Below are positions 1 to 6,194 of a stretch of 7,327 nucleotides of DNA, in pieces. Under the pieces are notes generated by a model that saw only the letters and a program-made list of their open reading frames with translations, had not been told where the DNA came from and searched no databases. The stretch covers positions 1 through 7,327 of the forward strand of contig CAYJXJ010000209.1 of assembly GCA_964374095.1 (NCBI GenBank), written 5' to 3'. Source of the stretch: CAYJXJ01 sp964374095 (lineage in GTDB: Bacteria; Elusimicrobiota; Elusimicrobia; UBA1565; UBA9628). The number at the start of each line of letters is the position of its first letter. Position 1 is the stretch's first letter. Made by a program: the position numbers and the translations under genes.

Positions 1-2064
1 GGCAGCCGCGATTCTTCCGGGAGAGCCGTAACCATTGGTGAAGCCGGCGGTGGCGACGGTGATGAAGAAGGTGTTGGGGCTGGCCAGTTGGGCGGTCTTC
101 AACGTGGGATTGAGCAGTTGGACTTTATAAGGGGTGGCGTTTGAGACCGGCGCCACGTCGGCGATCTTCATGCGCATGGTGGCGGAGCTGAAGGCCGTCG
201 GGCCCGCCAAGGGCTCGCCCGCGGTCTTTAAGCCTAGGGTGATGGGGATCGTGACCGAGGCGATGTTCACGTCCAAGGCGTCGAGGACCCGGATGATGGT
301 CTTGCCTCCGCCCTGGGCGGACCAGTCCATGAAATTGCTCCCCTCCACGTAGATGTCCCGGTAGATGTCGGCGGTGCCGGTGTTGGCCGGGAAAGCCGCG
401 CCCGAGGTGTTGAGGTCCTGGGAGTCGGGGTCGGCCACCATGGTGAGGGTGGGGTTGGGAATGGTCAGGGCCGCGGCGCGGGTGCTCTCGCGCATGTCCG
501 CGTTGTGAATCAAAAGATCGTAGGGCCCGCCGGTGAAGGTGGAGATCGCCTGGACCACCAGAGAGAGCTTGATGGTGTTGGCGTCCAGGAAGACCGTGGT
601 GGTGACGACGATGTCGCTGGTCGGAACCCCGTTGTAAAGGAGCCAGGCCGTGGGCGCCTTGTTGTAGTGCTCCGGCAGGCGCCGCGCGTTCAGGGAGCCG
701 CTCGTCGTGGTGATGATGAGGTCATAGCTATTATGCGTCCACGGCGCGGTCGCCGGGGAAGAGGTGATCGTGATATTGCCGCCGCCGATGCTGGGCGCCG
801 AGTAGGTCGAGACCGGGATGAAGTCGTACTTGAGCCCGTTGTTCTCGTAGAGCACGGGGATGGCGGCCGGGGCCGTGCTGTAGAGCGGGGTCTGGGGGTA
901 GCTGCCGGCGGTCTTCCAATCCAAGGTGTAGAACCAGGACACGGCGCCCGTGGTGTAGGTGAAGGCGTAGTTGATGGTGTTGTAGGTCGACTGCCAGACC
1001 GCGTAAAGCCTTTGCGCCGGCTGGCCGTAGCCGTCGTTCAATCCCGGGTACCTGACCAAGGTCAGCGAGGGGCTGCGCAGGGCATTCACGGCGTCGCCGG
1101 CGGTGTCTATGGCCGCGGCCGCGCTCCAGGGCCCGGTCGTTCCGGTGCTGCGGCGAATCAGTTGGAGGTCGCCCACGCTGTCCACGTAGGCCAGGTAGGC
1201 CATGTAGGGGTGCGTCCCGCCCGTGACGGACCAGCCGTCCGCGTCCGAGATTACGGTGCCGTTGCGGACGGCCGGAGCGGTCTCCGAGGTGTCGGCGCCG
1301 GCGGTGTTCCTGTACACGGCCAGATTGTCTCCGCTTTGGGTGGTGTTGCGGACCGCGATGAGGACGGTGGTGCCCGCCAGGGGAAGCACGCCCGCGAGGT
1401 TCTGCGTGCCGTTGGCCCCGGTGTTGTTCTCACTCCCAATGATGGCCGTGGCGCCGTCGCTGGCGTTGATCTCGTTTCCGGCCAGCAAGGTGATGCCGGT
1501 GCGCGCATTGCGGGAGGGACCCACCTTGCCGACGGACTTGCCTCCCACGACCACTACGAGCTGGTTGCTCTGGCGCAGCGCGATGCCGCCGACGGCGTCC
1601 TTCATGGTGGTGAAAGTGGCGTTGGTCGGAGTGCGTATCTGCGCGCCGCCGAAGGTGATGGTCCCGTTGGAGTTCAAGGTCCCGCGGATCAAGGTCAGCC
1701 CTCCGCCGTCGGCGTCCTGCGGGGCGATGGCGTAGACCTCGCCGCTGGGCTCGTCGTACCAGACGCTGCCGGACTTGCCGACCACGACGCCCTGAAAGAC
1801 CTCGGTCTCCGGGCCCAGGACCCCGTCCTTCCAGGTGCGGTAGGCGAGCGTGAAGCCGAGGTTGACGCTGTTGTAGAAGAACCAGTGGCGGTCGAAGCCC
1901 CGGTGGTAGACCACCTTGCGGGTGCCGGCGTAGCGGCTCTGGCTGCCGCCGTCGATGACGCGCTCGAAGGCGCCCGCCGGCACGGCCGCCCAGAGCAGGG
2001 CCGCCAGCGTACCGATGAGAGGGGCCCTCCGGCGCCGTCTCGAATCGGCGGCCGCGATCGCCAT
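1..2064 (-). CDS. Large secreted surface protein, propeller-like plus IPT/TIG-like domains (partial, 3' end outside window)
   Basis: Reading the minus strand from the ATG at 2064 gives 688 codons with no stop before the window edge, so the C-terminus is missing. Residues 1-32 are a classic signal peptide: five consecutive arginines (9-13), a hydrophobic core (LIGTLAALLWAAV), and a PAGA|F cleavage site. Residues about 40-420 are rich in Tyr, Trp, Gly and short beta-type segments (VWYDEPSGEVYAIAP; DSVGDLQLIRRSTGTTGPWS resembles a degenerate Asp-box), which suggests a sialidase- or BNR-like beta-propeller. Residues about 425-535 and 537-680 look like two IPT/TIG-like Ig folds (GPYDLLIHNADMR; YKVQLLNPTLKT then FFIT). 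The ATG overlaps the stop of the upstream membrane-protein gene (TGATG), and a GGAG motif sits 9 nt upstream, so translational coupling is likely. Inferred role: exported adhesin or glycan-binding surface protein. Domain names are by eye; export is much surer than fold. Confidence 0.88.
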   Translation of the reverse strand, partial: MAIAAADSRRRRRAPLIGTLAALLWAAVPAGAFERVIDGGSQSRYAGTRKVVYHRGFDRHWFFYNSVNLGFTLAYRTWKDGVLGPETEVFQGVVVGKSGSVWYDEPSGEVYAIAPQDADGGGLTLIRGTLNSNGTITFGGAQIRTPTNATFTTMKDAVGGIALRQSNQLVVVVGGKSVGKVGPSRNARTGITLLAGNEINASDGATAIIGSENNTGANGTQNLAGVLPLAGTTVLIAVRNTTQSGDNLAVYRNTAGADTSETAPAVRNGTVISDADGWSVTGGTHPYMAYLAYVDSVGDLQLIRRSTGTTGPWSAAAAIDTAGDAVNALRSPSLTLVRYPGLNDGYGQPAQRLYAVWQSTYNTINYAFTYTTGAVSWFYTLDWKTAGSYPQTPLYSTAPAAIPVLYENNGLKYDFIPVSTYSAPSIGGGNITITSSPATAPWTHNSYDLIITTTSGSLNARRLPEHYNKAPTAWLLYNGVPTSDIVVTTTVFLDANTIKLSLVVQAISTFTGGPYDLLIHNADMRESTRAAALTIPNPTLTMVADPDSQDLNTSGAAFPANTGTADIYRDIYVEGSNFMDWSAQGGGKTIIRVLDALDVNIASVTIPITLGLKTAGEPLAGPTAFSSATMRMKIADVAPVSNATPYKVQLLNPTLKTAQLASPNTFFITVATAGFTNGYGSPGRIAAA

Positions 2065-5000
2065 CAGCGCCGTCTCCGGTTCATCTCATCCACCGTTCGC
2101 GCCACCTGGTCGCGCATGCCGGGGTCGAGGGCGATGGCCTGGCGGAAGCTGTCGGCGGCCTCGGAGGCCAGCCCCATCGCGTAGAAAGCCCGGCCCAGCT
2201 CGTGGTGCACGCCGGGCTCATCCGGCGCGCGCCGGAGGGCCTCATCGAGCACGACCAGCGCGGCCGGCGGCACGCCGCGAAGCACATGGGCCCGCCCTTC
2301 CTCCAGGTAGGCGGCGATCAGCCCCGGCTCGGCCTTGCGGGCCCGCGCGAAGAGCTTGGCCGCCTCCTCCACCCTCCCCTCCGCAAGCGTCACCCGGCCC
2401 GCCTGAAGGAGGGCGCGGCCCGAGCCCGGCGCGGCCCTCAGGGCCTCCTCGGCGCGGCGGCGCGCGCCCTTGATATCGTTGCCCCTCAGCCGGCAATAGC
2501 TCAGCGCCAGCAGAACGTCCACGCCCCCGCCCTTGGCCCGCGAGGCCTCGAAGGCCGCCTCGGCCTCAGCGAGATTTCCCTCCCGCACCGCCGCCTCTCC
2601 GATCCAGAATAGCCGCCGTCCCGCGGCGGGCAGGAGGTCCGCCTCCGCCCGCGCCGAAGCGAAGGCGCCGCGCCGCAGGAAGCCCTCGATGAGGCCCTCC
2701 CGGTCCTTGAGGCCCGCCACCAAGGGCGACACCGGCCGCCCCAGCCGCGCCAGCTCCCGGGCGTTCTCCTCCGCGCTGCGGGTGGCGTAGAGGCTGCGCG
2801 GGGCGGCGAACTCGATGCGCGGCCGGTCGTCGGTATTGAGGGGACCCGGCGGCGCGAATCTTGCGAGCGCCCCGGCGTCCATCAAGAATCGGGCCAGCAG
2901 CTGCTGCCCGTCCCGGATCCCGAGCCGCCTGACATCCTCGTCCTTGGCCGCCTCCTCGACGCGCTCATGGTCCATGCGGGCTCCGGCCGGGATCGCCATG
3001 AAGAGCACGTCGTAGGGGTTCGGACGCCACAAGGAGAGGCCCGGGAACACGCTCAGCGCCGTCCGGACGACGGTCCGAAACGATTCCAGGGGAAGCTCGT
3101 AGGTCTGCATCCAGAAGCAGAACACCCCTCCCGGGGCCAGGCGGGACTTCACGAGCTCGAAATACTCCCGGGTAAAGAGCGCCGAGGAGCCGGCCACCCA
3201 GGGGTTGGAGGGCACGGAGATGATGACGTCATAGGGCTTGCGGGTTGTCAGCAGGTGGTTGCGGCCGTCCCGCCAGATCAGCCGGACGCGGGGATCCTTG
3301 AGCGGGTCGCCGTTGAAGGCGGTGAAGAAGCGGGAGGCCTCGGCCATGGCGGGCTCGATCTCGACGACGTCCACCTCCGCGACCGGGTGGCGCAGGACCG
3401 AGCCCAAGGTCACGCCGCTGGCCAGGCCTACCACGAGGACCCTCTTGGCCCCGGGCGCGAAGATCAGCGGCAGGCGCGCGGAGAGCACCTGGGTCTGCAT
3501 GTCCGTGGCCATGAGGGTGGAGGCGTCGGCCTTCCCGTCGATAGCCAGGCCCAGGACCCCCGCGGGGTCCTTGGTCACCGACACGGTGAAATGGGCCCCC
3601 TCGCGGTAGTAGAGCAGTTCGTTGGACTCGAACCACTCCTTCCACGCCGCCGTGCCGCGGCGGGAATCCAGCCCGTCCTTGGCCATCTCCGGGGCGTAGC
3701 GGTAGACCCCCGACGCCAGGACGCTCTTGTTCCAGGAGGGGACCGCGATCGCGTAGGGGATGGCGAAAAAGACCAGCCCCGTGGCCACCGCGCCGCGCCA
3801 GACCCGCGGGCCCCGCATGCCGAATGCCAGGAGCAGGACGGCGAGAGTGATGTTGACCATCGCGACGGCGATCAGCGTCCCTTGCTGGCCGAGCCATGGG
3901 ATGAGGGCCGCCGCGGCCAGCAGCGAGCCCACCACCGCGCCCACGGTGTTGGCCCCGTAGAGTTCTCCCACCTGGGAACCGGCATCCCCGGCCCGGCGGG
4001 ACCGCCACGCCGCCGCAAAGGGCAAGCCCGCCCCGCAGAGGGCCGCCGGAACGAATACCACCGCCAGAACCAGCCCGAATTGGGCGGCCTCAAAGGCCGC
4101 GAAGGTCTCGTGGAAGGCGCGAAAAAGCCGCAGGAAGGCCAGGGGCAAGGCGCCGAAGGCCGGGATCAGCAGCAGCGCCGAGACCCCGGCCCCGGCGGAA
4201 AGCAGGGCCAGAACCGCGACGCAGCCCGCGTCGCCGGCCGGCACGTCCCGGCGCTGGAGCTGCCCGGCGGCCCAAGGTCCCAACCGCCCGGCCAGCCACC
4301 CGCCCGCGCCCACCCCGGCAAGGCATCCCGCGACCATGAGCGCGAAGGCGTAGACCGACGAGCCCAGGGTCAGGGCGAGCACCCGCGACCAGGCCACTTC
4401 GTAGGCCAGCGCGGTCAGCCCCAGGACCGCGCAGGCCGCCAGGATCGGGACGGACGCCCTGGGCTCGGCCATCGGCGGCCGCGGCGGGGCGGGGACGATC
4501 TCGGGCACGGACCGGCCCATGGCCCAGGCGCAGGCCGCGGCCGCCAGGTTCAGAACGGCGGCGGCGATCAGCGCGCCCCGGACTCCCAGGGCTGGGATGA
4601 GGACAAAGGGCGCGGCCAAGACTCCGAGAACGGCGCCCAAGACGTTGGCCGCGTAGAGCCGGGCCACCTCCCCGCCGTCCGCCGACCGCGAGGCGGCATG
4701 GCGGGCCAGGACGGGCAAGGTGCCGCCCATGAGCGCGGTTGGAATCCCCAGCATCGCCGCGGCCAGCAGGAAGCGCGCCGCGATGAGGGCGGCGCCGTCG
4801 GACTCCCGTCCGCCCTGCAGCGCGACATAGGCGGTCTGAAGAGCCCCAACCAGCCACGGGGTGGCCAGGGCGTAAAGACCGACCGCCGCCTCCATCCCGG
4901 CGTAGAGTTTCAGGGGCGAAGGGCTCCTGTCGGCGGCTCTGCCCAACCCCCAGCTCCCGATGGCCATGCCGCCCATGAAGGCGCACAACACGGCGCTGAC

Positions 5001-5111
5001 CGCGTCGGTGGTATTGCCGAAAACCAAGCCCAGCAGCCGCACCCAAACCACCTGGTAGACCAGGGCGCAGGCCCCGGTGGCGGCGAAGATCACCCGGAGG
5101 CGGGTCTTCAT
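2064..5111 (-). CDS. Fused MFS-like membrane protein / spermidine-synthase-like domain / TPR protein
   Basis: 1015 residues in three parts. Residues 1 to about 460 form a multi-pass membrane region with an internal duplication: LVYQVVWVRLLGLVFGNTT (17-35) and LAYEVAWSRVLALTLGSS (235-252) begin the two halves. Residues about 465-770 are a spermidine-synthase-like Rossmann domain: GLASGVTLG (562-570, glycine-rich nucleotide loop), VVEIEP (582-587, acidic ribose-binding position), DVIISVPSNPWVAG (628-641), and LNTDDRPRIEF (758-768), which is typical of the fused family. True spermidine synthases have an aspartate in a DSSDP-type loop; here the equivalent is SVPSNP, so ordinary polyamine synthesis is doubtful. 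Residues about 830-1010 are TPR-type helical repeats rich in Ala, Glu and Leu. The start is supported by the family-typical N-terminus, although only a weak G-rich SD precedes it. The gene overlaps the downstream secreted-protein gene by one base. Substrate unknown; an integral inner-membrane location is expected. Confidence 0.93.
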   Translation of the reverse strand: MKTRLRVIFAATGACALVYQVVWVRLLGLVFGNTTDAVSAVLCAFMGGMAIGSWGLGRAADRSPSPLKLYAGMEAAVGLYALATPWLVGALQTAYVALQGGRESDGAALIAARFLLAAAMLGIPTALMGGTLPVLARHAASRSADGGEVARLYAANVLGAVLGVLAAPFVLIPALGVRGALIAAAVLNLAAAACAWAMGRSVPEIVPAPPRPPMAEPRASVPILAACAVLGLTALAYEVAWSRVLALTLGSSVYAFALMVAGCLAGVGAGGWLAGRLGPWAAGQLQRRDVPAGDAGCVAVLALLSAGAGVSALLLIPAFGALPLAFLRLFRAFHETFAAFEAAQFGLVLAVVFVPAALCGAGLPFAAAWRSRRAGDAGSQVGELYGANTVGAVVGSLLAAAALIPWLGQQGTLIAVAMVNITLAVLLLAFGMRGPRVWRGAVATGLVFFAIPYAIAVPSWNKSVLASGVYRYAPEMAKDGLDSRRGTAAWKEWFESNELLYYREGAHFTVSVTKDPAGVLGLAIDGKADASTLMATDMQTQVLSARLPLIFAPGAKRVLVVGLASGVTLGSVLRHPVAEVDVVEIEPAMAEASRFFTAFNGDPLKDPRVRLIWRDGRNHLLTTRKPYDVIISVPSNPWVAGSSALFTREYFELVKSRLAPGGVFCFWMQTYELPLESFRTVVRTALSVFPGLSLWRPNPYDVLFMAIPAGARMDHERVEEAAKDEDVRRLGIRDGQQLLARFLMDAGALARFAPPGPLNTDDRPRIEFAAPRSLYATRSAEENARELARLGRPVSPLVAGLKDREGLIEGFLRRGAFASARAEADLLPAAGRRLFWIGEAAVREGNLAEAEAAFEASRAKGGGVDVLLALSYCRLRGNDIKGARRRAEEALRAAPGSGRALLQAGRVTLAEGRVEEAAKLFARARKAEPGLIAAYLEEGRAHVLRGVPPAALVVLDEALRRAPDEPGVHHELGRAFYAMGLASEAADSFRQAIALDPGMRDQVARTVDEMNRRRR
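2074..2077 (-). promoter_or_regulatory. Shine-Dalgarno GGAG inside the upstream gene
   Basis: GGAG lies 9 nt before the ATG at 2064, within the last codons (Asn-Arg-Arg-Arg-Arg) of the upstream gene. It supports the chosen start of the secreted protein and re-initiation at the TGATG overlap. Confidence 0.6.
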
Positions 5112-5167
5112 CGCGCAGCCCCCGGCGGGACCCAGACCAAAGCGCGCCGGAGCGTCGCGCTAGCGAA

Positions 5168-5180
5168 GCGCGCGCGCGCG
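5168..5180. repeat. Alternating GC tract
   Basis: Thirteen bases of strictly alternating G and C, 57 bases upstream of the ATG at 5111, flanked by CGCGC TAGCGAA GCGCG, which can form a short hairpin. It lies in the leader of the membrane fusion gene. No known factor site is recognised. Confidence 0.6.
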
Positions 5181-5276
5181 TGATAAACGGTCTTTAGAGA
5201 CGAAGTTCGGCGGATCACTCGGCTCCTGTCAACCCCGATTCAGACGGACGAAGGCCCTTCCACGGCGACGGCACGG

Positions 5277-5295
5277 GCCGGGCGTGAAGCCCGGC
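5277..5295 (-). terminator. GC hairpin after the 173-residue gene, possible weak terminator
   Basis: GCCGGGC (5277-5283) and GCCCGGC (5289-5295) are perfect 7-bp arms around a 5-nt loop, 17 bases past the stop at 5312. No T-run follows on the minus strand, so it may be a pause or RNA-stability hairpin, not an efficient terminator. The rest of the 200-base gap (5112-5311) contains a lone TTGACA on the minus strand at 5232-5227 with no convincing -10 box at the right distance. Confidence 0.3.
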
Positions 5296-5311
5296 GGGGG
5301 TCAGGCAGGGT

Positions 5312-5833
5312 TCAACAGCGGAGGACCAGGAGGGAACGGATTTGAAAATCGAGGGGCCGGCTTCGCCGGCCCCGGCGGAACGGCAGGCACGTCGAAAGAA
5401 CGAAAAAGATGACGACCAGCAACGGCAACTGCGGCGGGCGCGAGGCGCCCGCCGCGGCTGGGGCACGCGGCCCCGGCCGCGGCGGAGGCGCTCGCAGGGC
5501 CAGGGTCCAGCCCGCGAAGACCTCGAGAACCTGGACCACGCGCCGGGCTTCGGGCAGGGGCGAGAGCGCGGTCTCGGCCGCGGCCTGCGCGGCGGCGGCC
5601 TTGAGTTGGCGCTCGATAATCCGGCCCGACACCGGCCGGTTCATCTCATCGCGGACATCGAGCTTCCAGCGGTTTCGCAGCGCTGACCAGGGGCTGACTC
5701 CCTGGGCCTCCAGTCCGATCTCTCCCTCCGCGGCCGCGATATCCGGACACGCGAAGCGCCCCAAGCAAAGGGCCATCAGCACGCCAGGCACTGCGATCCG
5801 CTTGGTTCTCAAAGTCCTCGGCGCCTCGGACAA
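5312..5833 (-). CDS. Hypothetical exported protein with C-terminal membrane segment, behind the riboswitch
   Basis: 173 residues, not recognised. The frame has the G/C-rich third positions of the neighbouring genes, so it looks genuinely coding. The N-terminus is a signal sequence: basic RTLRTKR, hydrophobic IAVPGVLMALCLG, and a likely cleavage after DIAAA before EGEIG. The mature part has a short WSALRNRWKLDVRDEMNRPVSG segment, an Ala/Glu-rich helical stretch (about 75-110), a Pro/Ala-rich linker (about 115-138), one hydrophobic helix (LPLLVVIFFVLSTCLPF, about 139-155), then FRRGRR and a 15-residue tail. This resembles a secreted protein anchored by its C-terminus, loosely like sorting-signal proteins, but the tail runs past the basic cluster. 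The TTG at 5833 is the first possible start after an in-frame TAA; GGGA lies 8 nt upstream. An internal ATG would remove part of the signal sequence. First gene after the c-di-GMP switch. Confidence 0.65.
   Translation of the reverse strand: MSEAPRTLRTKRIAVPGVLMALCLGRFACPDIAAAEGEIGLEAQGVSPWSALRNRWKLDVRDEMNRPVSGRIIERQLKAAAAQAAAETALSPLPEARRVVQVLEVFAGWTLALRAPPPRPGPRAPAAAGASRPPQLPLLVVIFFVLSTCLPFRRGRRSRPLDFQIRSLLVLRC
5345..5373 (-). terminator. Strong hairpin near the 3' end of the 173-residue gene, terminator-like
   Basis: GGGGCCGGC (5353-5361) and GCCGGCCCC (5365-5373) are perfect 9-bp arms around a 3-nt loop. Read on the minus strand the hairpin is followed by TCGATTTTC, a short T-tract. The shape is that of an intrinsic terminator, but it sits inside the reading frame, about 13 codons before the stop. 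Its four-T tail is weak. Confidence 0.35.
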
Positions 5834-5835
5834 CT

Positions 5836-5851
5836 TAACATTCCCATGTTA
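5836..5851. repeat. Perfect inverted repeat just upstream of the TTG start
   Basis: TAACAT (5836-5841) and ATGTTA (5846-5851) are separated by TCCC. The arms begin 2 nt upstream of the predicted start codon and span the putative ribosome-binding site, so as RNA they could form a small hairpin that lowers initiation, or as DNA be an operator. Confidence 0.45.
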
Positions 5852-5878
5852 CAACGGTCTTTCAGAATTGGGGGGACA

Positions 5879-5894
5879 GGGGCTCGGCGGCCCC
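5879..5894 (-). promoter_or_regulatory. GC hairpin in the leader between terminator and first gene
   Basis: GGGGC (5879-5883) and GCCCC (5890-5894) flank a 6-nt loop, with G6 and C-rich flanks that could lengthen the stem. It lies about 46 nt upstream of the 173-residue gene start, in RNA made only when the upstream terminator is bypassed. Function unknown. Confidence 0.3.
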
Positions 5895-5939
5895 CGCCCG
5901 GCGCTTCCACGTCCGCTGGCTCGGCGAACATTTTCCCCC

Positions 5940-6006
5940 AAAAAACAGGCCCGGCCCCACCAACTATCTTACCCCTCTATCCCGAAGATAGCTAGCTAGG
6001 CCGGGC
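5940..6006 (-). terminator. Rho-independent terminator of the c-di-GMP riboswitch expression platform
   Basis: On the minus strand GCCCGGCC (6006-5999) pairs perfectly with GGCCGGGC (5956-5949). Inside, CTATCTT (5991-5985) pairs with AAGATAG (5970-5964), and the intervening 7-nt segments can pair largely through G-U wobbles, giving a stem of about 22 bp with one clear mismatch. CTG and then six T residues (5945-5940) follow. The element lies 10 nt after the aptamer and upstream of the first gene, the classic place for a transcriptional riboswitch terminator. CTATC (5991-5987) can instead pair with GATAG (5981-5977), which would break the long stem, so the region has built-in alternative folds. 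Confidence 0.8.
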
Positions 6007-6016
6007 GAAAACGCTC
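6003..6016 (-). promoter_or_regulatory. Possible antiterminator hairpin between aptamer and terminator
   Basis: On the minus strand GAGCG (6016-6012) can pair with CGCCC (6007-6003) around TTTT, with one G-U pair. It would use bases from the 5' arm of the terminator (6006-6003) and abuts the 3' end of the aptamer (6017), so it is mutually exclusive with the full terminator. Inferred from complementarity only. Confidence 0.35.
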
Positions 6017-6106
6017 CAGTCACTCTTCGGCGGCCTGGCGACCTCTCTTGAGGCCCTCGGCTTTGCGCCCCCCCCTCGCGGAGGGTTTGCCGGTTCGGAC
6101 CGACTG
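6017..6106 (-). promoter_or_regulatory. Cyclic di-GMP-I (GEMM-I) riboswitch aptamer
   Basis: Read on the minus strand this 90-nt segment carries the hallmark conserved parts of the c-di-GMP-I riboswitch in order: GGCAAACC (6091-6084); a P2 stem capped by a GNRA tetraloop GCGA (6079-6076); GGCGCAAAGCC, with the invariant GCAAAGCC at 6066-6059; a P3 arm GGGCCTC AAGA GAGG (6056-6042); and the 3' strand CGCCAGGCCGCCGAAG, close to the family's GCCGGGTTGCCGAAG pattern. The ends CAGTC (6106-6102) and GACTG (6021-6017) can close the structure. The G residues before CAAACC are retained, which favours c-di-GMP over the cGAMP-preferring variants. The aptamer starts right at the predicted transcription start and is followed by a terminator, so it should control transcription into the 173-residue gene. 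Whether ligand switches expression on or off cannot be read reliably. Confidence 0.88.
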
Positions 6107-6114
6107 ACAATGAA

Positions 6115-6142
6115 AGTATAGCAGATGGCGGGAGCTTGTCAA
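6115..6142 (-). promoter_or_regulatory. Sigma70 promoter for the riboswitch transcript
   Basis: On the minus strand TTGACA (6142-6137) and TATACT (6120-6115) are separated by 16 bp, and TGC directly before TATACT makes an extended -10. The predicted start is near 6108, two bases before the first paired base of the aptamer. A perfect -35 and near-perfect -10 in such a GC-rich setting are strong evidence. Confidence 0.85.
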
Positions 6143-6159
6143 GGCCCAGGCCCTTGACA
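6137..6159. repeat. Perfect 8-bp inverted repeat overlapping the -35 box
   Basis: TGTCAAGG (6137-6144) and CCTTGACA (6152-6159) with a 7-bp spacer. The left arm contains the promoter's -35 hexamer on the minus strand. Geometry and position fit an operator for a dimeric regulator. Confidence 0.5.
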
Positions 6160-6166
6160 GGTCAAG
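6153..6166. repeat. Second inverted repeat sharing the TTGAC half-site
   Basis: CTTGAC (6153-6158) and GTCAAG (6161-6166) with a 2-bp spacer. It shares its left arm with the preceding repeat, so three copies of the TTGAC/GTCAA half-site lie within 30 bp upstream of the riboswitch promoter. Confidence 0.45.
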
Positions 6167-6174
6167 CCTCGTCG

Positions 6175-6194
6175 GCCGTCGAGAATCCGACGGC
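6175..6194 (-). terminator. 7-bp hairpin between genes, possible weak terminator
   Basis: GCCGTCG (6175-6181) and CGACGGC (6188-6194) around AGAATC. It follows the 305-residue gene and precedes the riboswitch promoter, where a terminator would be useful, but there is no T-run on the minus strand. Could equally be a structured 3' UTR. Confidence 0.25.

Noticed and set aside
505..2184. Long plus-strand open frame of 559 codons
   Set aside because: It is antisense to the secreted-protein frame, which has a signal peptide, SD and sensible domains. The plus-strand translation is Gly/Arg/Val/Asp-rich without recognisable motifs, as expected for a GC-rich shadow.
2967..5183. Plus-strand open frame of 738 codons
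   Set aside because: Antisense to the clearly recognisable MFS/spermidine-synthase/TPR gene. Its composition (Gly, Arg, Gln, Pro, Asp) is that of a shadow frame.
5200..5226. Match resembling the start of eukaryotic 5.8S rRNA (CGGCGGATCACTCGGCTC)
   Set aside because: The resemblance is confined to about 18 bases; the strongly conserved GATGAAGAACGCAGC that should follow is absent.
5204..5232. Promoter for the membrane fusion gene from TTGACA at 5232-5227
   Set aside because: The -35 is perfect, but the sequence at the -10 distance is CGAACT, with only two matches to consensus. I keep it only as a possibility mentioned in the gap description.
5409..5999. Plus-strand open frames opposite the 173-residue gene
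   Set aside because: Low-complexity Arg/Gly/Ala translations without signal, membrane or domain features, and the longest runs across the riboswitch terminator region.
6154..6186. Divergent plus-strand promoter using TTGACA at 6154-6159
   Set aside because: No -10-like hexamer lies 16-18 bp downstream, and no plus-strand gene follows. The hexamer is better explained as an arm of the inverted repeats.
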